Source: Microlunatus sp. Gsoil 973 (lineage in GTDB: Bacteria; Actinomycetota; Actinomycetes; Propionibacteriales; Propionibacteriaceae). From it: a stretch of 64,000 nt of DNA. Below are positions 52,839-60,492 of the stretch, in pieces. The notes beneath the pieces were generated by a model, which did not search any database, was not told the DNA's origin, and saw only the letters and a program-made list of their open reading frames with translations. Positions within the stretch are counted from its first letter, which is position 1. Every line of letters begins with the position of its first letter. The DNA lies in contig NZ_CP046122.1 in NCBI RefSeq assembly GCF_009707365.1, forward strand, positions 4,712,001 through 4,776,000, written 5' to 3'. A program made the translations under genes and the position numbers.

Positions 52839-54266
52839 ATGCAGACGGCCTATCCGGTACACGACATCCGGCGCCTGGAGGAGACGGCGATCGCCGCCGA
52901 TCCCCGACGTGACCTGATGCAGATCGCGGCACGGGCACTGGCCTCGGTGATCATCGACGAGCTGCTCCGGCGACGGGGCGCAGTCTATGGCGCCCGGGTT
53001 CTGGTGCTGGTCGGCGGCGGCAACAACGGAGGCGATGTGCTGTTCGCCGGTGCACACCTGGCCCGGCGGGGCGCCGCCGTGACTGCGCTGCCGGTGATCG
53101 GGACGCCGCACGCGGCCGGCCTGGCAGCACTGCGAGCTGCCGGTGGTCGGGTCGGCGAATCGGATCGGGGATCCTTCGATCTGGCTGTCGACGGGATCTT
53201 CGGGATCGGTGGCCGACCCGGCCTTCCTGATCAGATCGCCGCCCTCGTCGCCCGTCTCGAACAGGCCGGCGTACCGATGATCGCCGTTGATCTTCCTTCC
53301 GGTGTGAATGCCGACACCGGGGCGGTTCCCGGTGCCGCAGTGCGGGCCGATGTCACGGTCAGCTTCGGGGCGGCCAAGCCGAGCGAACTGATCGAGCCCG
53401 CCAAGGGGCACTGCGGTCGCCTGGTCCGGGTCGACCTCGGCTTCGAAGTTGATCATGCCGTCACCGGGCTGTACCAGCTGGACGAAGATGATCTTGCTGC
53501 CCAGTGGCCCTATCCGGGTGCCCGGAGTGACAAGTACGCCCGCGGTGTCGTCGGGATCGATGCCGGGTCCAGCCAATATCCCGGTGCCGGGATCCTCGCG
53601 GCCCACGGTGCTGTCTATGCCGGTGCCGGGATGGTCCGGTTCCGCGGCAGCGAGGAGGCCCGGCGGGTGCTCACCGCGGCGTTGCCGAATGTCGTCTACG
53701 CCGAAGGCAGGGTGCAGGCCAGGTTGTACGGCTCCGGCTGGGGTGACCGCACCGACGGCGCCGAGGTGATCGCCCGCGGTCTGGCTGACGGGTTGCCCGC
53801 CGTGGTCGATGCGGACGGGTTGCGGCACCTGCCGGACGAGGGACTCGATCCCTCCTGGCTGCTCACCCCGCACGCCGGTGAGCTCGCCCGGCTGCTCGGC
53901 TGCGAACGTGCCGAGGTGGAAGCCGACCCGGTGGGCGCCGCCCATCGCGGCGCCGACCGGACGGGTGGGACAGTGCTGCTGAAGGGTGCGACCCAGATCG
54001 TCGCACAACCCGGTAAGCGGTCGGTGCTGATCGCCGTACCCGGACCGGCTTGGACGGCACAGGCCGGTTCCGGCGACGTACTCGGCGGAATGTGTGCGAC
54101 CTTGCTGGCTGCCGGCGTGCCGGCACCGCAGGCCGGGGCACTGGCCGCCTCGCTGCAGGCGGTCACTGCGGCGTCGCTGCCCGGTCCGGTGCCACCCCAC
54201 GAGTTGGCCCGGGAGGCGGCCCGGATGCTCGGCCGGCTGCAGAGCCGCGATGACGGTGGGAGTTGA
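52839..54266 (+). CDS. nnr: Bifunctional NAD(P)H-hydrate repair enzyme Nnr
   Basis: A 475-residue fusion. Residues 1 to about 215 are the NAD(P)HX epimerase (VLVLVGGGNNGGDVLFAGAHLARRG; VDLPSGVNADTG). The rest is the ADP-dependent NAD(P)HX dehydratase (DKYARGVVGIDAGSSQYPGAGILAA; LTPHAGELARLLG; WTAQAGSGDVLGGMCATLLAAG, a ribokinase-like phosphate-binding motif). The pair repairs damaged, hydrated nicotinamide cofactors. GAGGAG lies six bases before ATG 52839. The start region reads GTTGATCATG, the same word as at the start of alr. It lies 10 bases after acpS. Confidence 0.93.
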   Translation: MQTAYPVHDIRRLEETAIAADPRRDLMQIAARALASVIIDELLRRRGAVYGARVLVLVGGGNNGGDVLFAGAHLARRGAAVTALPVIGTPHAAGLAALRAAGGRVGESDRGSFDLAVDGIFGIGGRPGLPDQIAALVARLEQAGVPMIAVDLPSGVNADTGAVPGAAVRADVTVSFGAAKPSELIEPAKGHCGRLVRVDLGFEVDHAVTGLYQLDEDDLAAQWPYPGARSDKYARGVVGIDAGSSQYPGAGILAAHGAVYAGAGMVRFRGSEEARRVLTAALPNVVYAEGRVQARLYGSGWGDRTDGAEVIARGLADGLPAVVDADGLRHLPDEGLDPSWLLTPHAGELARLLGCERAEVEADPVGAAHRGADRTGGTVLLKGATQIVAQPGKRSVLIAVPGPAWTAQAGSGDVLGGMCATLLAAGVPAPQAGALAASLQAVTAASLPGPVPPHELAREAARMLGRLQSRDDGGS

Positions 54267-54268
54267 TC

Positions 54269-55444
54269 ATGGGCGAGCCGATCATGGAAGCAACCGCTGT
54301 GCCGGCCCCGGGAATCGATCCGGACACGGCGTCGGCCGTTGTCGATCTTGCCGCGTTCGGCCGGAACATCGCCAGACTACGCGAGCATGTCGGCGGCATG
54401 TCGATCATGGTGGTGGTCAAGGCCGAGGCGTACGGGCACGGCATGATCAACTGCGCGGCGGCCGCCCGCCGGGCCGGTGTCGACTGGCTCGGGGTGGCAA
54501 CGCCGTCCGAGGCACTCCGGCTGCGGGCTGCCGGTGATCAAGGCCGGTTGTTGTGCTGGCTGTACGGTCCTGACGAGGATTTCGAGGCTGTCGTCGCCGC
54601 AGACATCGACATCACCGTGCATCATCCTGAACAGTTGTCGGTGATCAGTGCCGCAGCCGGTGCGGTGCAGCGGACCGCCCGGGTCCAGTTGAAGATCGAC
54701 ACAGGGCTGTCCCGCAACGGTTCGCCGATCGCCGATTGGGAGCAGCTCTGCGCACTGGCTGCCGAGGCGGAGCAGTCCGGTGCGGTCCGGGTGGCCGGCA
54801 TCTGGTCGCACCTCGCATCGGCCGACGAGCCCGGGCATCCGTCGATCGCCCGGCAGTCCGAGCGTTTCGCCGATGCTCTGGAGGTCGCGGCCCGCAACGG
54901 ACTGCACCCCGACCTACGGCATCTGGCCAACTCCGCGGCCGCGATCACCCTGCCGGAGGCTCGGTACGACCTGGTCCGGCTCGGCATCGCCTGTTACGGC
55001 GTCGAACCGGCACCCGGCGTCGCCGGCGGCGCCGGGCTGGAGCTGGAACCGGTGATGACTCTGCGGGCGCGGCTGGCAGCCGTCAAAGCGATCCGGCAGG
55101 GCGAGGGCGTGTCGTACGGGCACACCTGGATCGCCGACCGGGACACCGTCCTCGGCCTGGTGCCGCTCGGTTACGGCGACGGCGTCCCGGTGCACGCCGG
55201 CAACACCGCCGCGGTCGTTGTCGGCGGCCGCACAGTCCCCGTCCGGGGACGGATCTGCATGGACCAGTTCGTGGTCGAGCTCGGTCCTGACGCGCCGGAG
55301 CAGGTCGGTGACGAGGTCGTCGTTTTCGGCGCGGGCGGGCCCACCGCACAGGACTGGGCGGATGCCTGCGGCACTATCGGATATGAGATCGTCACCCGGA
55401 TCGGGGTCCGGGTACCGCGGGTCCACCGGACCGACCCGGAGTAG
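54269..55444 (+). CDS. alr: Alanine racemase
   Basis: A 391-residue PLP enzyme supplying D-alanine for the cell wall. The PLP lysine is in MVVVKAEAYGHG, the second catalytic residue (Tyr) in GVSYGHTWIA, and further conserved parts are LKIDTGLSRNG, LPLGYGDGVP-like VPLGYGDGVPVHAG and RGRICMDQFVVEL. The start is set at ATG 54269, seven bases after GGGAG and two bases past the stop of nnr; a TTG and a later ATG are alternatives. It belongs to the glmS-acpS-nnr-alr block. Confidence 0.95.
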   Translation: MGEPIMEATAVPAPGIDPDTASAVVDLAAFGRNIARLREHVGGMSIMVVVKAEAYGHGMINCAAAARRAGVDWLGVATPSEALRLRAAGDQGRLLCWLYGPDEDFEAVVAADIDITVHHPEQLSVISAAAGAVQRTARVQLKIDTGLSRNGSPIADWEQLCALAAEAEQSGAVRVAGIWSHLASADEPGHPSIARQSERFADALEVAARNGLHPDLRHLANSAAAITLPEARYDLVRLGIACYGVEPAPGVAGGAGLELEPVMTLRARLAAVKAIRQGEGVSYGHTWIADRDTVLGLVPLGYGDGVPVHAGNTAAVVVGGRTVPVRGRICMDQFVVELGPDAPEQVGDEVVVFGAGGPTAQDWADACGTIGYEIVTRIGVRVPRVHRTDPE

Positions 55445-55462
55445 GAGGGTGCAGGGAGCATC

Positions 55463-56587
55463 ATGAGTCGTCGCGAGGGATTCGGCCTGGCCGCGGGCGT
55501 TGCCGCGCTGGCGCTGGGCGGTGTCGCAGCCGGGTTCACGCTGGAGCGTGAGCTGATCGGCAAGCGGTTACGTCCCGCGATCCACGGTGCCGATGCCGAG
55601 CAGTTCTTCGCGCTGCGCACCGAAGGTCAGCAGGTCGAGACGCTCGACGGGGTGAAGCTGCACGTGGAGGTAGACGAACCCGAACCCGATCTCGTGGACC
55701 GGCCCGAGGTGACCCTGGTCTTCATCCACGGTTACGCGCTGAGCCTCGACTGCTGGCACTTCCAGCGTCGTGCGCTGCAGGGGAAGTACCGGATGATCTT
55801 CTACGACCACCGTTCCCACGGTCGGTCGGGACGCTCGGCGTCGAACCTGTGTCGGATCTCCCAGCTGGCCGCCGACCTGGCCCAAGTCCTGCAGGAGGTG
55901 GCCGGACCGGGTCCGGTGATCTTGATCGGGCACTCCATGGGCGGGATGACGATCATGGAACTGGCCAGGCAGCGTCCCGAGTGGTTCGGCGCCACCGGAC
56001 CGATCGACGGTGTCGGCCCGATCAGCGGTGTCGGGCTGGTCTGTACCTCCAGCGACGATCTGCTCGACCCGCACCCGGTCCGTGGACTGCCCGCGCGGCT
56101 GCTCGCCCGCGCAGCGATGCCGGCGATGGCTGCGCTGAACCGGATTCCCACGGTTGTCGAGCACACCCGGCAAGCAGGTTCCGATCTTGCCTGGCTGCTC
56201 ACCGGACTGATGACCTTCCCCTCGCCAGTGCCGCCGGCGTACGTGAAGTTCGTCGGCGAGATGTTGTCCCAGACACCGTTGGAAGTGATCGCCGATTTCT
56301 ACCCGGCCTTCGCCGAGCTGGATGAGTCCCCTGCGTTGCAGGTGATCAACACGGTGCCGACGACGGTGATCGGAGCGAAGCAGGATCTTGTCACGCCGTT
56401 CCGGCACACCGAGCTTCTGATCGAGGAGTTGCCGAACGCCGACACACTGATCCTCGACCCGTGCGGTCACATGGCGATGATCGAATACCACCGCCGGGTG
56501 ACCGACGAGTTGGACAGACTGGTGGTGCGTGCCACCGGTGGTCAGCGGGGCAAGGTGACACCGGTGCGCAGCGTCGGATCGGAGTAG
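55463..56587 (+). CDS. Alpha/beta hydrolase with N-terminal membrane helix
   Basis: A 374-residue protein. Residues about 5-25 are hydrophobic (GFGLAAGVAALALGGVAAGFTL) and may anchor it in the membrane. The hydrolase fold has the oxyanion loop FIHGYALSLDCWHFQRR, the nucleophile elbow ILIGHSMGGMTIMELA, the acidic region TTVIGAKQDLVTPFRHTE and the catalytic His in DPCGHMAMIEYHRRVTDEL. This type often follows alr in actinobacteria, where its substrate is unknown. GGAGGG and GGGAG precede the ATG. Two hairpins follow the gene about 80-140 bases downstream. Confidence 0.87.
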   Translation: MSRREGFGLAAGVAALALGGVAAGFTLERELIGKRLRPAIHGADAEQFFALRTEGQQVETLDGVKLHVEVDEPEPDLVDRPEVTLVFIHGYALSLDCWHFQRRALQGKYRMIFYDHRSHGRSGRSASNLCRISQLAADLAQVLQEVAGPGPVILIGHSMGGMTIMELARQRPEWFGATGPIDGVGPISGVGLVCTSSDDLLDPHPVRGLPARLLARAAMPAMAALNRIPTVVEHTRQAGSDLAWLLTGLMTFPSPVPPAYVKFVGEMLSQTPLEVIADFYPAFAELDESPALQVINTVPTTVIGAKQDLVTPFRHTELLIEELPNADTLILDPCGHMAMIEYHRRVTDELDRLVVRATGGQRGKVTPVRSVGSE

Positions 56588-56663
56588 TCGCGCCCCTGAC
56601 GGCGGCCACTGCCCCGGCAGCGGAGGTTGGTCCGGCCCGCGGCTGGGTAGCTCAGGGTCAGGT

Positions 56664-56730
56664 CGCACCCGGTTTCTAGTGCTGGGTGCGGTCCAGGCCC
56701 GGCGGGTTCGGAATGAGTGCCCGCCGGGCC
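56664..56730 (+). terminator. Two tandem hairpins after the glmS-hydrolase block
   Basis: CGCACCC (56664-56670) pairs with GGGTGCG (56684-56690). Then GGCCCGGCGGG (56696-56706) pairs perfectly with 56720-56730 around a 13-base loop. They probably end the transcript. No T-run is present. The stretch 56731-56867 shows no other feature I can name. Confidence 0.5.
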
Positions 56731-56867
56731 GACCCCACTCTCTCTGGGCGCAGCGGCTCCAAGGCTGCGTTGTGCCACGATGGGATCGGTCCCGCGTTCG
56801 CGGGATGCCCGGACGAGACGCGCCGTACCCGGATCGCAAAGACGACGCTGAGATCGGGAAGGGCGTC

Positions 56868-57161
56868 ATGGTTCTGCAAATAGTCCAGATCATCGGATCG
56901 CTGCTGATACTGCTCGGCTTCGCCGCCGCTCAGCTTGGGCGGATGAAGCAGGACTCGGTCTCGTATCTGGTGGTCAACACCATCGGGTCCGGCATCCTGG
57001 CGGTCCTCGCATTCCAGGAGCGGCAATGGGGTTTCCTATTGCTCGAGGGGACCTGGTGTGTGGTGTCGGTGATCGGACTGATCCGCAGCCTCGGCCGGCG
57101 GCGACAAGCCGAGCAGAGCGGGTCCGGTGACCCGTCGAGGTCGTCGACCTCATCGGGGTAG
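56868..57161 (+). CDS. Small membrane protein, CBU_0592-like
   Basis: A 97-residue protein with three hydrophobic segments (VLQIVQIIGSLLILLGFAAAQ; SYLVVNTIGSGILAVLAF; WGFLLLEGTWCVVSVIGLIRSL) and a polar tail (QAEQSGSGDPSRSSTSSG). The pattern GSLLILLGFAAAQLGRM...SYLVVNTIGSGIL and WGFLLLEGTW matches the CBU_0592-type domain, found alone or next to transporters; its function is not known. ATG 56868 is preceded by GGGAAGGG. The surrounding intergenic DNA is rich in hairpins, and the gene may stand alone. Confidence 0.65.
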   Translation: MVLQIVQIIGSLLILLGFAAAQLGRMKQDSVSYLVVNTIGSGILAVLAFQERQWGFLLLEGTWCVVSVIGLIRSLGRRRQAEQSGSGDPSRSSTSSG

Positions 57162-57340
57162 GGCGTCCGGAAGTTCGTACGCGATCACCGTGACGACCTC
57201 GCCTCGGTACTCCCTCGGTGCCGCACGGGCCGACCTCGACGAACCCTGCGCCGGTGAGCCGTGTCGGGTCCTCGCGGTTGCGCTCGATCAGGCCGCGGTG
57301 GAAGTGCAGATCCTCGTCCCGGTCGGCTGCCCACCAGTTC
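57150..57340 (-). pseudogene. Possible decayed gene fragment on the minus strand
   Basis: Read on the minus strand, WWAADRDEDLHFHRGLIERNREDPTRLTGAGFVEVGP and, one base out of phase, REYRGEVVTVIAYELPDALPR followed by a stop look like protein sequence. No start codon or complete domain can be assigned. The 5' side is occupied by 19-base tandem repeats. It may be the remains of a gene interrupted by repeat growth, or a gene end with a sequence error. I do not recognise the family. Confidence 0.3.
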
Positions 57341-57449
57341 GTTCGCGCCGCACCAGTTCGTCCGCGCCGCACCAGTTGGTCGGCGGCGCACCGGCTGCAG
57401 GCGGTGCGGGGTCGAGTAGGGGTCGCGGGAACGAGCAACTGGTGCGGCG
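57331..57449. repeat. 19-bp tandem repeats plus inverted copy
   Basis: Three units of 19 bases (CCACCAGTTCGTTCGCGCC, GCACCAGTTCGTCCGCGCC, GCACCAGTTGGTCGGCGGC) run from 57331 to 57387, followed by GCACC of a fourth. CGCCGCACCAGTTG (57365-57378) recurs as a perfect inverted copy at 57436-57449. GCACC...GGTGC pairs inside. With the neighbouring relic this fills the 322-base gap between the small membrane protein and the methyltransferase. Confidence 0.7.
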
Positions 57450-57470
57450 AGCCCACCGGGTACCCACGGA

Positions 57471-57483
57471 TAGAGTCGGGGTG
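57471..57483 (+). promoter_or_regulatory. Leaderless -10 element of the TRM11-like gene
   Basis: TAGAGT (57471-57476) lies seven bases before GTG 57484, with no ribosome-binding site. The preceding in-phase GTG at 57481 would be only four bases away, which is why the second is preferred. Confidence 0.45.
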
Positions 57484-58533
57484 GTGAAGGTGCTCTGCAT
57501 GCACGCGGCCGGCCTGGGCGAGTTGGTTGCCGTCTCGCTGACCTCCGACCTCAACGCTCAGGTCCTGTACGCCGACGACAGTGCGGTGATGATCAGCACC
57601 AAGGCGCCGGCCGCGAAGCTCGGGCAGCTGTCCTACATCAAGAACAGTTTCATCGTGATCGGATCGGTGCCGCGACGGCGGGAGCTTCGGCAGGCGGTCG
57701 ACGCCATCAGTCGGGAGATCGGCAGGTGGACCCTTCCCCGTGGCCGCAATCCGTACCGGCTGATGTTCTCCGAGGACGGCCAGCTCGTCGGCGTACCGGC
57801 CGGCAGTCGATCACGGCTGACGGACGCGATCAACCGTGCAACCGGCGGTCGATTCACCCCACGCGGGGGTGGGGACGAGTACTGGACGATCACCCGTCGG
57901 GATCTGGACCAGGTGCTGTTCTGTCAGCGAACGCCGCGACGCCAGCGGCGCCAGGCGGTCAAGGGCGCACTGGCGCCTGATGTCGCCGAGGTCATCGTGC
58001 ATGCGGCCGGACGGCCCCGACGCGCTGACGTGGTACTTGACCCGTTCGCCGGCAGCGGTGCCTTGATCGCCGCTCGGACACAGCAGCCGTACGGGGAGGC
58101 GATCTGCTCCGACCTGGGTTACCGCGACGGATCGGTCGAGCTGCTCCCGGAGCTGGCCGGCCGGGCGGGCATCAGGCAACTCAGCGACGACGCCCGGTCG
58201 CTGCCCTCGGTGCCGGACGACTCGGTGGATGTGGTGATCACGGACCCGCCGTGGGGTGAGTACGACGAGGGCGGCCCGTTGGAGGCCGAATCGGTGACCG
58301 CCGACGCGCTGGGAGCCATCAGCCGCGTCCTGCGACCCGGCGGCACCCTGGCCATGCTCGTCGCCCGAAAGCTGGCCGATGTCATCGAGAAGCAGTGGAC
58401 ATCCCACGATCTTCGGGTACGACGGTCGTACCAGATCCTGGTCAACGGGCACCCGGCCACACTGCTGGTCGGCGGCGCCCACGGCCAGGGCCCTGCAGCG
58501 CGACGATTCGGTTCCCAGGAGCCAGCGGCGTAG
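57484..58533 (+). CDS. TRM11-like SAM-dependent RNA/DNA guanine N2-methyltransferase
   Basis: A 349-residue protein. The N-terminal half (KAPAAKLGQLSYIKNSFIVIGSVP ... YRLMFSEDGQLVGV ... TRRDLDQVLFCQRTPR) resembles a THUMP-containing RNA-binding region. The C-terminal Rossmann methyltransferase has motif I VVLDPFAGSGALIAAR and catalytic motif IV VVITDPPWGEYDEGGP, the DPPY/W type that methylates exocyclic amines. It is related to Trm11/TrmN, so a tRNA m2G modification is likely but not certain. The tail ends GSQEPAA. The stop overlaps the -10 of the DEAD-box gene. Confidence 0.8.
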   Translation: MKVLCMHAAGLGELVAVSLTSDLNAQVLYADDSAVMISTKAPAAKLGQLSYIKNSFIVIGSVPRRRELRQAVDAISREIGRWTLPRGRNPYRLMFSEDGQLVGVPAGSRSRLTDAINRATGGRFTPRGGGDEYWTITRRDLDQVLFCQRTPRRQRRQAVKGALAPDVAEVIVHAAGRPRRADVVLDPFAGSGALIAARTQQPYGEAICSDLGYRDGSVELLPELAGRAGIRQLSDDARSLPSVPDDSVDVVITDPPWGEYDEGGPLEAESVTADALGAISRVLRPGGTLAMLVARKLADVIEKQWTSHDLRVRRSYQILVNGHPATLLVGGAHGQGPAARRFGSQEPAA

Positions 58534-58707
58534 AATCAATCCAGCGGGTCGGTGCCGATCCACCGATTTCCCGCTTCCATCCATCGAACCCTTCCTCAGC
58601 CGAGTTGCTGTGGTGTGCCAACGCCCGGGTTCGACCACGATGCGTGCGTCCTTCCAGGGGCGCGTGCGCCCCGATCACCCGACACAGTCGGTGAAGAAGA
58701 GAGATTC
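58531..58707 (+). promoter_or_regulatory. Promoter and long 5' leader of the DEAD-box helicase gene
   Basis: TAGAAT (58531-58536) overlaps the stop codon of the previous gene and is a good -10. The leader of about 165 bases contains a perfect 7-bp hairpin GGGGCGC-GT-GCGCCCC (58657-58672). AAGAGAG lies a few bases before the ATG at 58708. Long structured leaders are typical of cold-induced RNA helicases. Confidence 0.45.
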
Positions 58708-60492
58708 ATGCCGTCAGGTAAGCCCGAGCGCTCCCCGCGCTCGAACCATTCGTCCAAAAAGCACCGCTGGTCGGCGGAGGAGCGAGCTGCCCGTGGCCGC
58801 CGCCCGCGTCGCCGCGGCGGCGCCGAACGGACCGTCGACAACCGTTCCGACCGGCCGGCTGGTAACCGTTCCGACCGCGCCGTGAGCAACCGCTCTGACC
58901 GTTCCGACCGCGCCGTCAGCAACCGTTCGGACCGTCCGACCACCCAGCGTCCGCAGTCGGACCGCGGCGCCCGTTCCGAGAAGCGCCGTTTCGAGACGCG
59001 TCGTGTCGAGTCGCGCCGTTTCGAGTCGCCGCGCTCAGATCTCGGCGGCTCGCCCACCGTCAGCCGCCCGACCAGCCGCCCGATGGATGCCTCGGCAACC
59101 GACTTCGCCGAACTCGGCGTCGACCCGGTGCTCGTCGAGCGACTGTCGGAGGACGGCATCACCACACCGTTCCCGATCCAGACTGCTGCCATCCCCGACG
59201 CGGTCTCCGGCCGGGACGTGCTTGGCCGCGGCCGGACCGGATCGGGCAAGACGCTCGGCTTCGGCCTCCCGTTGCTCACCCGCCTCGCCAAGGGACGGCG
59301 TCCCGGTCGTTCTCCGCGCGCCATCATCCTGCTGCCCACTCGCGAACTGGCCACCCAGGTCTCCGATGTGCTGGCACCGCTGGCCCGCGCCATCGGACTC
59401 CGTACGGTGCTGGTCGCCGGCGGGATGTCGTACACGCCTCAGCTGCGCGGTCTGGAGCAGGGCATCGACGTCGTCATCGGTACGCCGGGTCGGCTGATCG
59501 ATCTGATGGATCGTGGCGCCCTCGACCTGGGATCGATCGAGATCACGGTGCTGGACGAGGCAGATCACATGGCCGATCTCGGCTTTCTGCCCGACGTCAC
59601 CACCATCTTGGACGCGGTCCCGGCCGACGGTCAGCGGATGCTGTTCAGCGCCACACTGGATCGTGGCGTCGACCGGCTGGTCGCCACCTACCTGACCGAT
59701 CCCAGCACACATGAGGTCGACACCGATCGGGCATCGGTCGACACCATGACCCACTACCTGTTGCCGATCGCCCCCGCGGACAAGAAGTCGATCACCGCGG
59801 AGATCGCCAACCGCTCCGGTCGCACGGTGATCTTCGTACGCACCCAGCTCGGCGCCGATCGGGTGGCCGAGGAGTTGCGCACCGCCGGCGTGATGGCCGG
59901 CGCCTTGCACGGCGGGCTTCCCCAAGGCGCCCGGAATCGCACGCTGGAGGCGTTCAAGAACGGCTCGCTCCCGGTCTTGGTGGCCACCGACGTCGCCGCC
60001 CGCGGCATTCACGTCGACGAGGTCGGTCTGGTCCTCCAGGCCGATCCGCCCGCCGACGGCAAGACCTACCTGCACCGTGCCGGTCGGACCGCGCGAGCCG
60101 GCCAGGCCGGAGTGGTGGTCACGTTGGTCCTGCCCGACCAGCGGCGGCAGATCCGGCGCCTCGCCCGGGATGCCGGTGTCAACGCGGTCCAGCTCAACGC
60201 CCGTCCCGGTGACGCCGAACTGGCCGCCGTCACGGGCGCTGTCGTGGTCGGCGGCGACCGGATCAGCGACCGGGACTACGCCAAGCTCATCGCGCCGCGT
60301 TCGGATCGCGGGCCGCGGTCCGGTAACCGCCGGGCCGGTGGCTTCGGCCGTCCCTCCCGCGGCCCTGCGGGCCGGTCCAATCGCGGCCCGGCCAACGGAA
60401 AGCCGAGCGGCAAGGGCAACGGCGGCAAGGGCAACGGCAGATGGAATTCCGACGGACGACCGGAGCGGGCCGCCTACCATAGCGGGCGATGA
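58708..60492 (+). CDS. DEAD-box RNA helicase with basic repeat-rich ends
   Basis: A 594-residue helicase. Residues 1 to about 125 are low-complexity and basic, with repeated NRSDR units and RRFETRRVESRRFES. The helicase core has the Q motif (GITTPFPIQTAAIP), GRGRTGSGKT, LLPTRELATQ, GTPGRLIDL, LDEADHMADLGF, LFSATLDRGV, then VIFVRTQLGADRVAEEL, VLVATDVAARGIHVDEV and HRAGRTARAGQAG. The C-terminus is a Gly/Lys/Asn-rich RNA-binding tail (GKGNGGKGNGRWNSDGR). Such enzymes remodel structured RNA in ribosome assembly and at low temperature. The stop overlaps the GNAT-TsaE start (ATGA). Confidence 0.9.
   Translation: MPSGKPERSPRSNHSSKKHRWSAEERAARGRRPRRRGGAERTVDNRSDRPAGNRSDRAVSNRSDRSDRAVSNRSDRPTTQRPQSDRGARSEKRRFETRRVESRRFESPRSDLGGSPTVSRPTSRPMDASATDFAELGVDPVLVERLSEDGITTPFPIQTAAIPDAVSGRDVLGRGRTGSGKTLGFGLPLLTRLAKGRRPGRSPRAIILLPTRELATQVSDVLAPLARAIGLRTVLVAGGMSYTPQLRGLEQGIDVVIGTPGRLIDLMDRGALDLGSIEITVLDEADHMADLGFLPDVTTILDAVPADGQRMLFSATLDRGVDRLVATYLTDPSTHEVDTDRASVDTMTHYLLPIAPADKKSITAEIANRSGRTVIFVRTQLGADRVAEELRTAGVMAGALHGGLPQGARNRTLEAFKNGSLPVLVATDVAARGIHVDEVGLVLQADPPADGKTYLHRAGRTARAGQAGVVVTLVLPDQRRQIRRLARDAGVNAVQLNARPGDAELAAVTGAVVVGGDRISDRDYAKLIAPRSDRGPRSGNRRAGGFGRPSRGPAGRSNRGPANGKPSGKGNGGKGNGRWNSDGRPERAAYHSGR

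Noticed and set aside
56643-56655. tRNA-like word GGGTAGCTCAG after the hydrolase gene
   Set aside because: No anticodon arm, no T-loop GTTCGA and no acceptor stem can be formed around it; the DNA folds instead as two simple hairpins.
57331-57449. CRISPR array
   Set aside because: Units are 19 bases and adjacent without unique spacers, only three copies exist, and no cas genes are present.
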